Below are positions 51,264-60,551 of a DNA stretch of 64,000 nt, in pieces. Under the pieces are notes generated by a model. The model ran no database searches and was not told the origin of the DNA. It was given only the letters and a program-made list of their open reading frames with translations. The translations under genes were made by a program, and so were the position numbers. Source of the DNA: Jiangella alba (lineage in GTDB: Bacteria; Actinomycetota; Actinomycetes; Jiangellales; Jiangellaceae). The stretch covers positions 186,001 through 250,000 of the forward strand of contig NZ_FNUC01000003.1 in NCBI RefSeq assembly GCF_900106035.1, written 5' to 3'. Numbering within the stretch: position 1 is the stretch's first letter; the number at the start of each line of letters is the position of its first letter.

Positions 51264-52228
51264 CGCGTCCGCACCTCCTCGGCGAGGTCGAGTGCCGCGC
51301 GGGCCATGGCGGCCGTGGTGTCGGGGTCGGTCATCCAGAGCGGGACGGCCCTGGCGCTGATGCCGGCCGCCTCGATCTGCTCGGTCGCCGCCTCGTCGAC
51401 GGTGTCGACCAGCCAGCCATCCAGCAGGTCGGCGAACAGTTCCGCCACCCCGGCCGCCGTCGTCGGCACGCCGATGGCCGTCAGCGCCGCGTCTGCCATC
51501 CCTCTCACCGGTGAACCCCCGATGATCGGTGAGAGGCCGATCTTCGGCGCCTTCGCTGCGCGGACGGCGTCGCGGATGCCGGGGACGGCGAGGATCGGGC
51601 CGATGCTCACGACCGGGTTGGACGGCGGCAGCAGGATCACGTCGGCGGCGGCGATGGCGTCGAGGACGCCGGGGGCCGGCTTGGCCTGATCGGCGCCGAC
51701 GAGGACGATGCGGCGGGCCGGGACCTCGGCGTGCAGGCGGACCCACCATTCCTGGAAGTGGATGGCCCGCTCGGTCTGGTCGTCGCCCGCGATCACGACG
51801 TGGGTCTCGACCCGGTCGTCGGTCATGGGGAGCAGGCGGACACCGGGCTGCCAGCGGTCGCAGAGCGCTTCGGTGACGGCGGACAGCGGGTAGCCGGCGG
51901 CGAGCATGCGGGTGCGGACGAGGTGGGTGGCGAGGTCGCGGTCGCCGAGCGTGAACCACTGCGCCTCGGCCCCGTACGCGGCCAGCTCCTCCGCGACGGC
52001 GAACGTCTCGGCGGCGCGGCCCCACCCCTGCGACTCGTCGATGCCGCCGCCGAGCGTGTACATGACGGTGTCGAGGTCGGGGCTGACGTGCAGCCCGTGC
52101 AACGTGATGTCGTCGGCGGTGTTCCCGACGACCGTGACCTCGGCGTCCGGCACGGCTCGCAGCAGCCCCCGCAGGAACCTGGAGCCCCCGATCCCGCCGG
52201 CCAGCGCGGTGATCCTCAGCACAGCCAC
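51260..52228 (-). CDS. fbiA: 2-phospho-L-lactate/phosphoenolpyruvate transferase of F420 synthesis
   Basis: A 322-residue CofD-family enzyme that joins the side chain precursor to Fo, giving F420-0 (or dehydro-F420-0). The glycine-rich start is ITALAGGIGGSRFLRGLL; VVGNTADDITLHGLHVSPDLDTV and VILLPPSNPVVSIGPIL are family signatures. Two GTG codons (52228 and 52222) are both possible starts; neither has a good ribosome site. A large inverted-repeat cluster lies just upstream. Confidence 0.94.
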   Translation of the reverse strand: MAVLRITALAGGIGGSRFLRGLLRAVPDAEVTVVGNTADDITLHGLHVSPDLDTVMYTLGGGIDESQGWGRAAETFAVAEELAAYGAEAQWFTLGDRDLATHLVRTRMLAAGYPLSAVTEALCDRWQPGVRLLPMTDDRVETHVVIAGDDQTERAIHFQEWWVRLHAEVPARRIVLVGADQAKPAPGVLDAIAAADVILLPPSNPVVSIGPILAVPGIRDAVRAAKAPKIGLSPIIGGSPVRGMADAALTAIGVPTTAAGVAELFADLLDGWLVDTVDEAATEQIEAAGISARAVPLWMTDPDTTAAMARAALDLAEEVRTR

Positions 52229-52298
52229 GACCGTACCCGGTGCCACGTGGGCGGCCGGCCCGCGCCCGGTCAGCGAGACGCCCGGCTGGTTGCGGCGT

Positions 52299-52403
52299 TC
52301 CATGATCATCAAGCATTCGGGGCGTGATAACACCCCAGATCACGGATGATCATGGAGGAACCGGGGTTCCGGCACGCGGAGAGCCCCGATTTCTCCGTGA
52401 TCA
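52299..52403. repeat. Nested inverted repeats upstream of fbiA
   Basis: Arms TCCATGATCATC (52299-52310) and GATGATCATGGA (52345-52356) form a perfect 12-bp inverted repeat. The second arm also begins a 20-bp imperfect inverted repeat: 52347-52366 (starts TGATCATGGAGG) with 52384-52403 (16 of 20 match), around a 17-base loop. The two stems are mutually exclusive. It lies about 70-175 bp upstream of the fbiA start and may be a REP-like element or a control region. Confidence 0.6.
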
Positions 52404-53560
52404 ATGTGGCGGCGCGGATGTGGGGCGCGGACGGCGGACGGCGGGTCGGCCGCCGACGACCGGCCGACGTGCCAACTCGGCGACGGTGGGCGGTCGGTGG
52501 CAGATGGCGGGCGGTACAGGCGGCGACCTGTGCGGGCGGCACACGGTGCTGACCGCAGGCGACCGGGCAGCGGGCGGCGCGCCGCGCGGCGAACGGCGAT
52601 CGGGCAGTGGGCGGCGCACTGGTGCGGCGAACGGTGGCCGGGTGGCGAACGGCACACCGGGCAGCGGGCGGCGCACCGTGCGGTGAAACGGCGACGGGCG
52701 GCGCGCTGGGACGGCGAACTGTGCACCCAGCAGTGCACCGGCGCTCTGTGCCCGCACTTCCCCGTCCCCCTGATAGCTGCCAGTTCTTAGGCCGCGGTGC
52801 CGCGGGTCAAGCGGTGCCCCGCCCGCGCGAAGCGCCGATCAGGCTCCGCTTGAGGCGCGGTGCCGCGGCTGAGAAAATGGGCAGCAGGGGGACGGCGACG
52901 TGGCGAACTCGGCGTACCGCACGCCGGCCAACGAGATGCCCGCGCCAACCGACCCGCCCGGCCGACGCCGAGTGGGCCGGGCGAACGCTGCGGCGGCCGA
53001 GCTGACGCCGAGTGGGCCGGGCCGGCCGCCTCGCCGACGTGGAGTCGCGCAAGAGGGCCGGGCGAGGCGTGGTGGGCCGGGCGACCTCGAGCGGACCGAG
53101 CGACGCCGAGGTGCCCTGGCCGAGGTGGGCCGGGCGAACGGCAGTGTGCGCCGGCGACGTGAGGTGAGCTGCGCCGGGTGAACGCCGCCTCGGGCCGAGG
53201 GGAAGCCGACGTGAGTTACGCCGCACCGCGACTCGGGCTGGGTCGAGGTGGAGAAGCCGCCGTGAGCCGCGCGGGGTGAACGCCGCGTTGGGTCCTGGCG
53301 GAGAGACCGAGGTGGGGCACGCCCGGCGGCGTCGAGCTTGGCCGAGGAGGAGAAGCCGAGAGGCTCGCCGGGCCGCGTCCAGTGGGCGGGGGAACGTCGA
53401 GGTCAGGCGCGCCGGGCGAACACGGCGTCGACCGAGGTGGGTCAGGGCGGAAGGAGCGGCGGCGGCCGGCGCCGCGTCGGGTCAGGCGAGCCGGGTGAGC
53501 GGGCGCGGACCAACCCGCCGCTACCGTCCAGCCGGCGGGGAAACCGGGCGCCGAGGCGGA
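52404..53560. repeat. Degenerate minisatellite-like, gene-free tract
   Basis: No gene with proper codon structure was found in this GC-rich stretch. It is made of diverged short repeats. At 52560-52690 copies of GGGCAGCGGGCGGCGCAC alternate with GGCGAACGG. At 52960-53150 GACGCCGAGTGGGCCGGGC recurs. From 53161 to about 53460, units of roughly 50 bp begin GTGAG and contain GGGTGAACGCCGC and GAGGTGGAGAAGCCG. Open frames here are low-complexity Arg/Gly/Ala strings, treated as accidental. Confidence 0.6.
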
Positions 53561-53791
53561 ACCCGGGCGCCGTCCGGGACGTCAAGGAGATGGTGCGCCC
53601 GGCGGTCCTGCATCGGATGTTCGGCCGTCTGGCGTGCCGCGCGGCGAACCGCTTATGCTCCCGCCTCGAACCGCCCGAAGCCCCGCCCGGACTGCCGCGA
53701 GCAGCCTGGACGCGGTGCCGCAGGGCGGGTCGGGGCGTGCCGCTGGGGCGGGGCGCCGGCAAACGAACAGAGATCTTTAGCACGGTTCCGC
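53561..53791. other. Non-coding leader tract upstream of whiB
   Basis: No gene or strong repeat seen. It links the degenerate repeat tract to the whiB promoter and could hold regulator sites. Confidence 0.4.
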
Positions 53792-53820
53792 TTGACGCGC
53801 ACGTATTGCACTCATGTAAT
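53792..53820 (+). promoter_or_regulatory. Putative whiB promoter
   Basis: TTGACG (53792-53797) and TGTAAT (53815-53820) are 17 bp apart, close to the vegetative consensus. The start codon follows at 53919, giving an untranslated leader of roughly 90 bases, long for this window. Confidence 0.5.
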
Positions 53821-53918
53821 TTCGAACGTGTCGTTCAGTGATTTCGCGGCCTCGACCACCGCGGCGTCACTTCGGGGGCCGGCTCTGAGCCGGAGAAACA
53901 GGTCGAAGGAGGCGAGCC

Positions 53919-54188
53919 ATGACCGAGTGGGACGGGGACCAGGTAGACCTGCTCTGGGGCGAAGCCGAAGAGATGAGTTGGCAAGAGCGGGCGCTGTGCG
54001 CCCAGACTGATCCGGAGGCGTTCTTCCCTGAGAAGGGCGGGTCCACCCGAGAGGCCAAGCGTGTGTGCCTCGGCTGCGAAGTCCAGGCGGAATGCCTGGA
54101 GTACGCACTGGCGCACGACGAGCGCTTCGGCATCTGGGGCGGGCTGTCCGAGCGGGAACGGCGGAAGCTCAAGAAGAGGGCGGTCTGA
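53919..54188 (+). CDS. whiB: WhiB-family iron-sulfur regulator (WhiB/WhiB2 type)
   Basis: An 89-residue iron-sulfur transcription factor that, with sigma factor, controls division/septation and development in actinomycetes. Four cluster cysteines are C27 (RALCAQTDP), C50 and C53 (RVCLGCEV) and C59 (AECLEYA). The turn GIWGG and the basic tail RRKLKK follow. The PEAFFPEKGGSTREAK segment matches WhiB of Streptomyces and WhiB2/WhmD of mycobacteria. The ATG has GGAGG eight bases upstream. Confidence 0.96.
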   Translation: MTEWDGDQVDLLWGEAEEMSWQERALCAQTDPEAFFPEKGGSTREAKRVCLGCEVQAECLEYALAHDERFGIWGGLSERERRKLKKRAV

Positions 54189-54346
54189 CGGTCGTCCGGC
54201 CGGTCGCCGCAAAGCTGAACTCTGCCGTTCTCAGGTTCAGCGCGTAAGGTTGGCGGCTGGCACACGGGGTTGCCCGGCCGAGGCACGCTTCGGCCGGGGC
54301 CGCCGCCCCGGTGCTCGCAGACCTATCGCTGGAACGACGACGAGGC

Positions 54347-57300
54347 ATGGCACCGGACCCCTTGACCGCAATCGACAACGGCAGCACGACGCCCAGTGTC
54401 TATTCCGACCCTGGCATCGGCGCCGACGCCGCCCTGGACGCGTTCGCCGGTGACATCGGCGAACCGGAGCCGGTCGACCCCACAGCGCTGCTGACGCACG
54501 ACGTCACGGCGGTCATCGTGGCGCACGACGGCAGCCGGTTCATCCACCGCACGCTCGAGGCGGTGGCGGCGCTGCGCCGCATGCCCGAACGCATCGTCGC
54601 CGTCGACACCGGGAGCCGCGACGAGACCGAGCAGATCCTGACGTCCACCCTGGGTGCGCCGTCGGTGGTGTCGATGCCCCGCTCGACGGGGTTCGGCGCG
54701 GCCGTCGCGGCCGGGGTCGCCGCCGGCGACGACATGGCGCAGGCCATGCGGGGGAGCGGCGGGCTGCGCCAGTCCGACCGCACGCACTGGATCTGGCTGC
54801 TCCACGACGACAGCGCCCCCGCGCCGGACGCCCTGTCCAGGCTGCTCGAGGCCGCCGTCCGCCGCCCCGACGCGGGCATCATCGGGCCGAAGGTGCTCGA
54901 CTGGCGCGAGGGCCGCCAGCTGCTCGAGATCGGCCTGACGGTCACCGGCGGCGGGCGCCGCCACACCGGCCTCGACCGCCGCGAGTACGACCAGGGCCAG
55001 CACGACACCTCGAAGAACGTCCTCGCCGTCGGCAGCGCGGGCATGCTGATCCGCCGCGACGTGTGGGACGAGCTGGGCGGGTTCGACCCCCGGCTGACGA
55101 TCTTCCGCGACGACCTCGACCTCGGCTGGCGCGCCAACGAGGCCGGCTACCCGGTCGTCGTCTGCCCCGACGCGGTCGTCTACCACGCCGAGGCCGCCGC
55201 GCACGGACGGCGCCGGCTGGGCGCCACCCGCGACCGGCCGCACCTCGCCGACCGCCGCAACGCCATCTACGTCCTGCTCGCGAACACACCGGCGCGGTCG
55301 CTGCTGTTCGTGCTGCTCCGCGTCGTGTTCATGGGCCTCGGCCGATCGCTGACCTTCCTGGTCGGCAAGCAGCCGGCGCTGGCGTTCGAGGAACTGGTGG
55401 CGCTGCTGTCGGTCGTCGGCCGGCCGGACGTGCTGATCCGGGCCCGCGCCCGGCGCCGGCGCACCCGCCGCAAGGCGCCGTCGCAGCTGCGCTCGCTGTT
55501 CCCGCCGCGCGGCCAGCAGCTGCGGCACGCCGGCGAGAACGTCTTCGGCATGATCACCGGGTCCGGCAGCGGCGCGGGCCACGACGTCTCCGGCGGACGC
55601 CGCGCGGCCACGTCGGGCGACGACGAGGAACCGGCCGGCGACGACGGCCGCATCCTGCGCTTCCTGCTGCACCCCGCCGTGCTGATGACGGCCGCCCTCA
55701 TCGTGGTGACGCTGGTCACGGCGCGCGGGCTGATCGGCTCCGGCCGGCTGTTCGGCGGCGCGCTGCTGCCCGCACCGGCCGCCGCGGGCGACCTGTGGGC
55801 CGTCTACACAGAGTCGTGGCACGGCGCCGGGCTGGGCAGCCCGTCGGCGACGCCGCCGTACCTCGGCGTGGTCGCGCTGGTCGGGACGCTGGTCCGCAAC
55901 GCCTCGCTGGCCGTCGACCTGCTGCTGATCGGCTCCGTCCCGCTGTCCGGCCTGACGATGTACCTGCTGGTCCGCCGCATCGTGCAGACGAAGCTGCTGC
56001 GGGTCTGGGTGGCGACCACCTACGCGCTGCTGCCGGCCGTCACGGGCGCCATCGCGGCCGGCCGGCTGGGCACCGCCGTCGCCACCGTCCTGACGCCGCT
56101 GCTGGTGCTCGCGGTCATGCGCACGCTCGGCACGCCGGGCCGCTCCGGACCGGGCCGGGCCGCGTGGAGCGCCGGCCTGCTGCTCGCCGTCATCTCCGCG
56201 TTCGTGCCGCTGGCCTGGCTCATCGCGCTGGTGCTGGCCATCGTCGCGGGCGCGACGGTGTTCCGCGACCGCCGCTCGCTGCTGCGGCTGGGGGTGCTGC
56301 TGGCGGTGACGCCGGTGGTGCTGATCCCGTGGACCGGCAGCCTCATCACCCGGCCGATGCTGCTGGTCACCGAGGCCGGCGTGGCCGGACCGGGGCTGTC
56401 CGACCCCGAGCTGGCGCCGTGGTCGGTGCTGCTGCAGAACCCCGGCGGCCCCGGCAGCGGCCCGGTCTGGCTCGGCGCCGGCATCGTGGCCGCCGCCTGG
56501 ATCTCGCTGTTCCGCCCGGTGCGCCGGCTGGTCATCGCGACCGCCTGGGTGGTCGTCGGCGTCGCGCTCGTGGCCGGCATCGTGCTGTCGCGCATCGCCG
56601 TCAGCGGCCCGACGCTGGAGACCCCGGTGGCCGGTTGGCCCGGGTACGCGACGGTGCTGGTGGCGGGTGGCCTGCTGATCGCGGCCGCCATCGGCGGCGA
56701 GGGCGCCCGCGAACGGCTGTCGCGGGCCAGCTTCGGCTGGCGCCAGCCGCTGGCCGTCATCATCGCCGGCGCCGCCGCGCTGGCCCCGATCATCGGCGCC
56801 GGCTGGTGGGTCGCGCGCGGTGCGGGCGACCCGATCGAGCGCCGCGACCCGGGCATCCTGCCCGCCTACGTCGCCGACGAGGCGGACCGCCCGGAGCGCG
56901 TCCGCACGCTGGTGGTCAACCGCGCCGACGACGGCCGCATCACGTACGCGCTGCTGCGCGAGTCCGGCCCGCGGCTCGGCGACGCCGAGACCAGCCCGCC
57001 GCCGGAGGAGTACGGCCCGCTCGACGACGTCGTCGCCGACGTCGTGTCCGGCCGGGGCGGTGCCGATGGCGCCCGGCTGGCCGAGTTCGCCGTCCGCTAC
57101 GTCTACCTGCCGCGGCCCTACGACCCGGACCTCGCCGACACCCTCGACACCGTGCCCGGCCTGGTGCGCAGCAGCGCGCCCGAGGGCGCGGCGATCTGGC
57201 AGATCGACCAGCCGGTCGCGCGGGTGTGGATCGCCGCCCCGCCGGCCGAGGACGGTGAGCTGGCGCCGATGGCCGACGAGAACACCGAGGTCGTCACGGT

Positions 57301-58336
57301 CCCCAGCGGCGAGGTCAACGCCGGCGGCAGCGTGCCCGAGGGCCCCGAGGGCCGGCAGGTCGTGCTGTCCGAGCTGGCCGACCCGGGCTGGACGGCGCGC
57401 TTCAACGGCGCCGAACTGGAGCCGACGACGTACGGCGGCTGGGCGCAGGCGTTCACGCTGCCGCCGCAGGCCGGTGAGCTGACCGTCGAGTACGAAGGCA
57501 ACCGGCGCGCGTTCTGGCTGTGGTTCCAGCTCGGCGCGGTCGTGGTCGCGGTCGTGCTGGCGCTGCCCGGCATCCGCCGCGAGCGCGGCGCCGTCGACGA
57601 CGCCGCCGACCTCGACCCCGAGGACTCCTCGCCGCAGCTGCCGCTGGCGCCGGTCCCGGCCGGCGCGGAGCCGCAGCCGGTGGCCGCACGTGGCGGGCGC
57701 CGCAAGGGCTCCCGGCGCGGCGCCGAGCCGTCGCCGTCCCCGCGGCCCGCGCCGACGCCGCAGCCCGAACCCGAGCCGGCCGACGCCGCCGCCTGGGTGC
57801 CGGGCGAGCGCAGCCTCGGCGAGCGGCTGCGCGGCCGGCCCGCGTCGAAGCCGGCCGGGGCGCCCCAGGACGAGCCCGCTCCGGCGCGTGGACGAGGTGC
57901 GCGCAAGCGTGCGGCCCGCGAGCCCGAGCCGTCGGCCGAGGCGACCGCGTTCCTCGAGTCGATGCCGGAGGCGGTGTCGGCGCCCGATCCGGCGCCGCGC
58001 GGCCGCGGCGGCCGGAAGCGGGCGGCGCCCGAGCCCGAGCCCGTCGCCCCTGAGGCCGACCCGCTGACCGATCCCGCGTTCGGCGAGCCGCCGGCCGCCC
58101 CACCGGCCGCCGAGCAGGAGCCGCATGCCGTCGGCAACTGGGACCCGTTCGCCCGGGCCGGCGTCGACGACGACGCACCCCGCGGGTCCATCACCGACGC
58201 CTACCAGGGCCGCCGGGCCGGCCGCGCGGCCGACGAGGCGCCCGGCGCCGACGCCGGTGGCCGCACCCGCCGCGCGCCCGGCAAGCGCGCCGCGGGCAAG
58301 CGGGCCAAGGGCCGGCGGCAGGAGGACGACAAGTGA
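54347..58336 (+). CDS. Giant membrane glycosyltransferase (GT2 plus multi-helix domain)
   Basis: A 1329-residue protein. Residues about 50-300 are a GT2 domain (VTAVIVAHDGSRFIHRTL, VAVDTGSRDET, WLLHDDSAP, FRDDLDLGWRANEAG), the layout of rhamnosyl- or galactofuranosyl-type enzymes. Residues about 440-840 hold many transmembrane helices. An extracytoplasmic segment with a last helix near 1055-1075 follows, and then a Pro/Arg/Glu-rich cytoplasmic tail (about 1090-1329) with repeated RGRGGRKRAA-type blocks. ATG 54347 is chosen; GTG 54311 is possible. The next gene overlaps its stop by four bases. In this neighbourhood it probably builds cell-wall glycan, which is inferred. Confidence 0.85.
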   Translation: MAPDPLTAIDNGSTTPSVYSDPGIGADAALDAFAGDIGEPEPVDPTALLTHDVTAVIVAHDGSRFIHRTLEAVAALRRMPERIVAVDTGSRDETEQILTSTLGAPSVVSMPRSTGFGAAVAAGVAAGDDMAQAMRGSGGLRQSDRTHWIWLLHDDSAPAPDALSRLLEAAVRRPDAGIIGPKVLDWREGRQLLEIGLTVTGGGRRHTGLDRREYDQGQHDTSKNVLAVGSAGMLIRRDVWDELGGFDPRLTIFRDDLDLGWRANEAGYPVVVCPDAVVYHAEAAAHGRRRLGATRDRPHLADRRNAIYVLLANTPARSLLFVLLRVVFMGLGRSLTFLVGKQPALAFEELVALLSVVGRPDVLIRARARRRRTRRKAPSQLRSLFPPRGQQLRHAGENVFGMITGSGSGAGHDVSGGRRAATSGDDEEPAGDDGRILRFLLHPAVLMTAALIVVTLVTARGLIGSGRLFGGALLPAPAAAGDLWAVYTESWHGAGLGSPSATPPYLGVVALVGTLVRNASLAVDLLLIGSVPLSGLTMYLLVRRIVQTKLLRVWVATTYALLPAVTGAIAAGRLGTAVATVLTPLLVLAVMRTLGTPGRSGPGRAAWSAGLLLAVISAFVPLAWLIALVLAIVAGATVFRDRRSLLRLGVLLAVTPVVLIPWTGSLITRPMLLVTEAGVAGPGLSDPELAPWSVLLQNPGGPGSGPVWLGAGIVAAAWISLFRPVRRLVIATAWVVVGVALVAGIVLSRIAVSGPTLETPVAGWPGYATVLVAGGLLIAAAIGGEGARERLSRASFGWRQPLAVIIAGAAALAPIIGAGWWVARGAGDPIERRDPGILPAYVADEADRPERVRTLVVNRADDGRITYALLRESGPRLGDAETSPPPEEYGPLDDVVADVVSGRGGADGARLAEFAVRYVYLPRPYDPDLADTLDTVPGLVRSSAPEGAAIWQIDQPVARVWIAAPPAEDGELAPMADENTEVVTVPSGEVNAGGSVPEGPEGRQVVLSELADPGWTARFNGAELEPTTYGGWAQAFTLPPQAGELTVEYEGNRRAFWLWFQLGAVVVAVVLALPGIRRERGAVDDAADLDPEDSSPQLPLAPVPAGAEPQPVAARGGRRKGSRRGAEPSPSPRPAPTPQPEPEPADAAAWVPGERSLGERLRGRPASKPAGAPQDEPAPARGRGARKRAAREPEPSAEATAFLESMPEAVSAPDPAPRGRGGRKRAAPEPEPVAPEADPLTDPAFGEPPAAPPAAEQEPHAVGNWDPFARAGVDDDAPRGSITDAYQGRRAGRAADEAPGADAGGRTRRAPGKRAAGKRAKGRRQEDDK

Positions 58337-59868
58337 TCAGCGCACGTTGGGCCGGCCTCGCGGCCGGCGCCGGGGTGGCCGTCGTCGTCGGCGGGGCCAC
58401 GCTCATCGGCCCGCCCGGCTCGATCGTCGACGACCATCCCGAGGTCCGCGAGCCGGTCGTCCGGTCGTCGCTGGTGTGCCCGTACGTCGACGGCGAGGAC
58501 GCCGGCAGCGCCGAGCTGGGCGTGCTGGCGCTGCCCGGCGTCGACGCCGCCGAGTCCGCCGAGGGCGCCGAGCAGCCGCCCATCACCGTCCGGGCGCTGG
58601 CGCTGCCGCCGGACCCGGAGAACCCCGAGGCCACCGGCGACCCCGCTGCCGAGGCCGCGTCCGAGCCGCTGGTCAGCATCGCCGAGCGCGGCGTCCCCAC
58701 CATCACACCGGTCGAGACCGGGGCCGGCACGTCGTACGCCGTCACCGGCCAGGGCGCGCTGGCGCCGGGGCTGGCGGCCGAGCAGTCGCTGCTGCTGCAG
58801 GAGGTCGACCTCCGCGGCGTCAGCACCGCGGCCTGCACCGCACCGCGGCGCGAGCACTGGTTCGTCGGCGCCTCCGCCGAGGTGGGCCGGCGCGGCCGGC
58901 TGGTCCTGTCCAACCCGACGGACGTCCCCGCCGTCGTCGACGTCGAGCTGTGGGACGAGGCCGGCGTCATCGACGCGCCCGGCACCCAGGACGTCGGCGT
59001 GCCGGCCCGCAGCCAGCGCATCATGCTGCTGGACGCGCTGGCGGCCGGCTCGGTGACCACCGCCGTGCACGTGCAGTCCAGCCAGGGCCGGGTCACCGCC
59101 GCGCTCGAGGTGCGCGAGACCGAGGAGATCACGCCGCAGGGCATGACGTACGTCCCGGCCGCGGTCGCGCCCCGCCGCGACCTCTGGATCCCGGGCGTGC
59201 CCGGGTCCGGCCAGCGCAGCCTGCGCATCGTCGCGCCCGGCAACACCGACGCCATCGTGCAGCTGCAGGTCCTCGGCGTCGACGGCGCGTACAGCCCGGT
59301 CGACCAGGACGTCGTCACCGTCACGGCGGGCACCGTCACCGACATCCCGCTCGACAGCGGCACCGACCCCGCCGGCATCCGGCTGCAGAGCGACGAGCCG
59401 ATCACCGGGTCGATCCGGGTGGTCCAGGCGACCGACGGCGGCGGGCCCGACGTCGCCTACACGTCCGCGTCCGAGCCGCTCACCGGCCCGACGCCGGCGC
59501 TGCTCAGCCGTGCGGCGTCGGGTATCGCCAGCACGCTGCTGCTCAGCTCCACCGTGCAGACGACGGCGCGGGTCACCGTTCAGACGCTGGCCGCCGACGG
59601 CACCGTCGCCGCCGAGACGCCGATGGAGTTGCCGCCCGGCGCCACCGTCCCGGTGCCGCTGACCGCGGTGGGCGACGCCGCCAACGCGACCGTCGTCGTG
59701 GTGCCCGAGGCGCCCGGCTCCGTGGTCGCGGCCCGGCAGATCAGCGGCGCCGACGACGACGGCGCGCTGCTGGACCTCATGCCGCTGGTCTCGCCCACGA
59801 TCGAGGTCGACGTGCCCGAGGTGGTCGGCGAGCTCCCCGACGTCCCGGAGCCCGTGGAGTCGCCCTAG
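58333..59868 (+). CDS. DUF5719-family exported protein
   Basis: A 511-residue protein with an N-terminal hydrophobic segment (ARWAGLAAGAGVAVVVGGATLIG) that is either a signal or an anchor. The rest is extracytoplasmic beta-sandwich sequence (GRLVLSNPTDVPAVVDVELWDE, RSLRIVAPGNTDAIVQLQVLG). It matches the DUF5719 family found beside large GT genes in actinobacteria. The GTG start overlaps the glycosyltransferase stop, so the two are coupled and likely act in one envelope pathway. Activity unknown. Confidence 0.85.
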   Translation: MISARWAGLAAGAGVAVVVGGATLIGPPGSIVDDHPEVREPVVRSSLVCPYVDGEDAGSAELGVLALPGVDAAESAEGAEQPPITVRALALPPDPENPEATGDPAAEAASEPLVSIAERGVPTITPVETGAGTSYAVTGQGALAPGLAAEQSLLLQEVDLRGVSTAACTAPRREHWFVGASAEVGRRGRLVLSNPTDVPAVVDVELWDEAGVIDAPGTQDVGVPARSQRIMLLDALAAGSVTTAVHVQSSQGRVTAALEVRETEEITPQGMTYVPAAVAPRRDLWIPGVPGSGQRSLRIVAPGNTDAIVQLQVLGVDGAYSPVDQDVVTVTAGTVTDIPLDSGTDPAGIRLQSDEPITGSIRVVQATDGGGPDVAYTSASEPLTGPTPALLSRAASGIASTLLLSSTVQTTARVTVQTLAADGTVAAETPMELPPGATVPVPLTAVGDAANATVVVVPEAPGSVVAARQISGADDDGALLDLMPLVSPTIEVDVPEVVGELPDVPEPVESP

Positions 59869-59919
59869 GCGTCCTGGACCCGGCCTGCCCGGCGCCTTCC
59901 GGGAGTACTGTTCGGGCGC

Positions 59920-59956
59920 GGTGACCTCAGCGCCAACTGTTGGCACAGGTGTCACC
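59920..59956. repeat. Nested symmetric dyad between convergent genes
   Basis: GGTGAC (59920-59925) and GTCACC (59951-59956) enclose GCCAAC (59932-59937), T, GTTGGC (59939-59944), with exactly six bases between outer and inner arms on each side. It lies between the convergent DUF5719 and zincin-like genes. A protein-binding site or bidirectional terminator is possible. Confidence 0.5.
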
Positions 59957-60021
59957 CCGCCGCACATCACCACCCGGGGGCCTGCAGCTGATCCGCACCG
60001 CCTGACCGCTTGCTACACCCG

Positions 60022-60483
60022 TTATGGGAGGTCGTGGCCGCCGTAGGCGGGGTCGATCTCCTCGGGCTCGACGCCGAACAGCTCGGCGACCTGCTCGGTG
60101 ACGATGTCGCCGACGAGGACGCGCAGCTTGGCGGGGTCGGTGGCGCGGGTCTCGACCGGGCGGCGGAACACGACGACGCGGGCCGGCAGCGCGCCGGTGC
60201 CGGCGTAGGCGCGGGCCAGCGGCACCCAGCTGCGGTCCCAGTCGTCGAGCGCGGGGACGTCCTCGACGGCGAACTCGACCTTCGCCAGCTGGTCCTGCCA
60301 GCGCCGGTCGAGCCGCTCGACGGCGGCGATGACGAGGTCGTCGAAGCGCTGCGCCCGCGACACCGAGAGCGGGGAGTCGGACGGCGCCAGCGGGCCGCGC
60401 ATGCCCCGGCCGTGGCGGTCTCGGCGGATCCGCGGCAGGCTCACCCCGGACGGGGTCTCGGGTCCGGGCACACGGCGGCTCAT
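60022..60483 (-). CDS. Zincin-like metallopeptidase-family protein (degenerate site)
   Basis: A 153-residue protein of the small PF06262-type family, similar in position to Rv3259 of mycobacteria. The core is RFDDLVIAAVERLDRRW, VEFAVEDVP, VVFRRPVETRA and a helix VGDIVTEQVAELFGV. In typical members this helix has HExxH; here it reads TEQVA, so both histidines are absent and zinc peptidase activity is unlikely. ATG 60483 is preferred: TAGTCT, a -10 element, lies seven bases upstream, so the message is probably leaderless. It is divergent from the DUF3499 gene. Confidence 0.78.
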   Translation of the reverse strand: MSRRVPGPETPSGVSLPRIRRDRHGRGMRGPLAPSDSPLSVSRAQRFDDLVIAAVERLDRRWQDQLAKVEFAVEDVPALDDWDRSWVPLARAYAGTGALPARVVVFRRPVETRATDPAKLRVLVGDIVTEQVAELFGVEPEEIDPAYGGHDLP

Positions 60484-60551
60484 TCTGGGCAGACTAGCCG
60501 TGTTTGGCGTGCCGTGCCCGGACGACACCGCCCAGACGCTAGCCTTCCCCT
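60484..60551. promoter_or_regulatory. Divergent leaderless promoters
   Basis: On the minus strand TAGTCT ends seven bases before the ATG of the zincin-like gene. On the plus strand TAGCCT (60540-60545) ends six bases before the GTG of the DUF3499 gene. No ribosome-binding site is seen for either. Confidence 0.45.

Noticed and set aside
52404..53560. CRISPR array
   Set aside because: Repeats are degenerate, of variable length and without unique spacers; no cas genes nearby.
52309..54010. Several Arg-rich frames of 70-240 codons between fbiA and whiB
   Set aside because: Low-complexity products of the degenerate repeat tract; no ribosome sites or codon bias.
54323..58126. A 1267-codon open frame on the minus strand
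   Set aside because: It is the antisense shadow of the giant glycosyltransferase gene; low-complexity Arg/Gly/Ala product.
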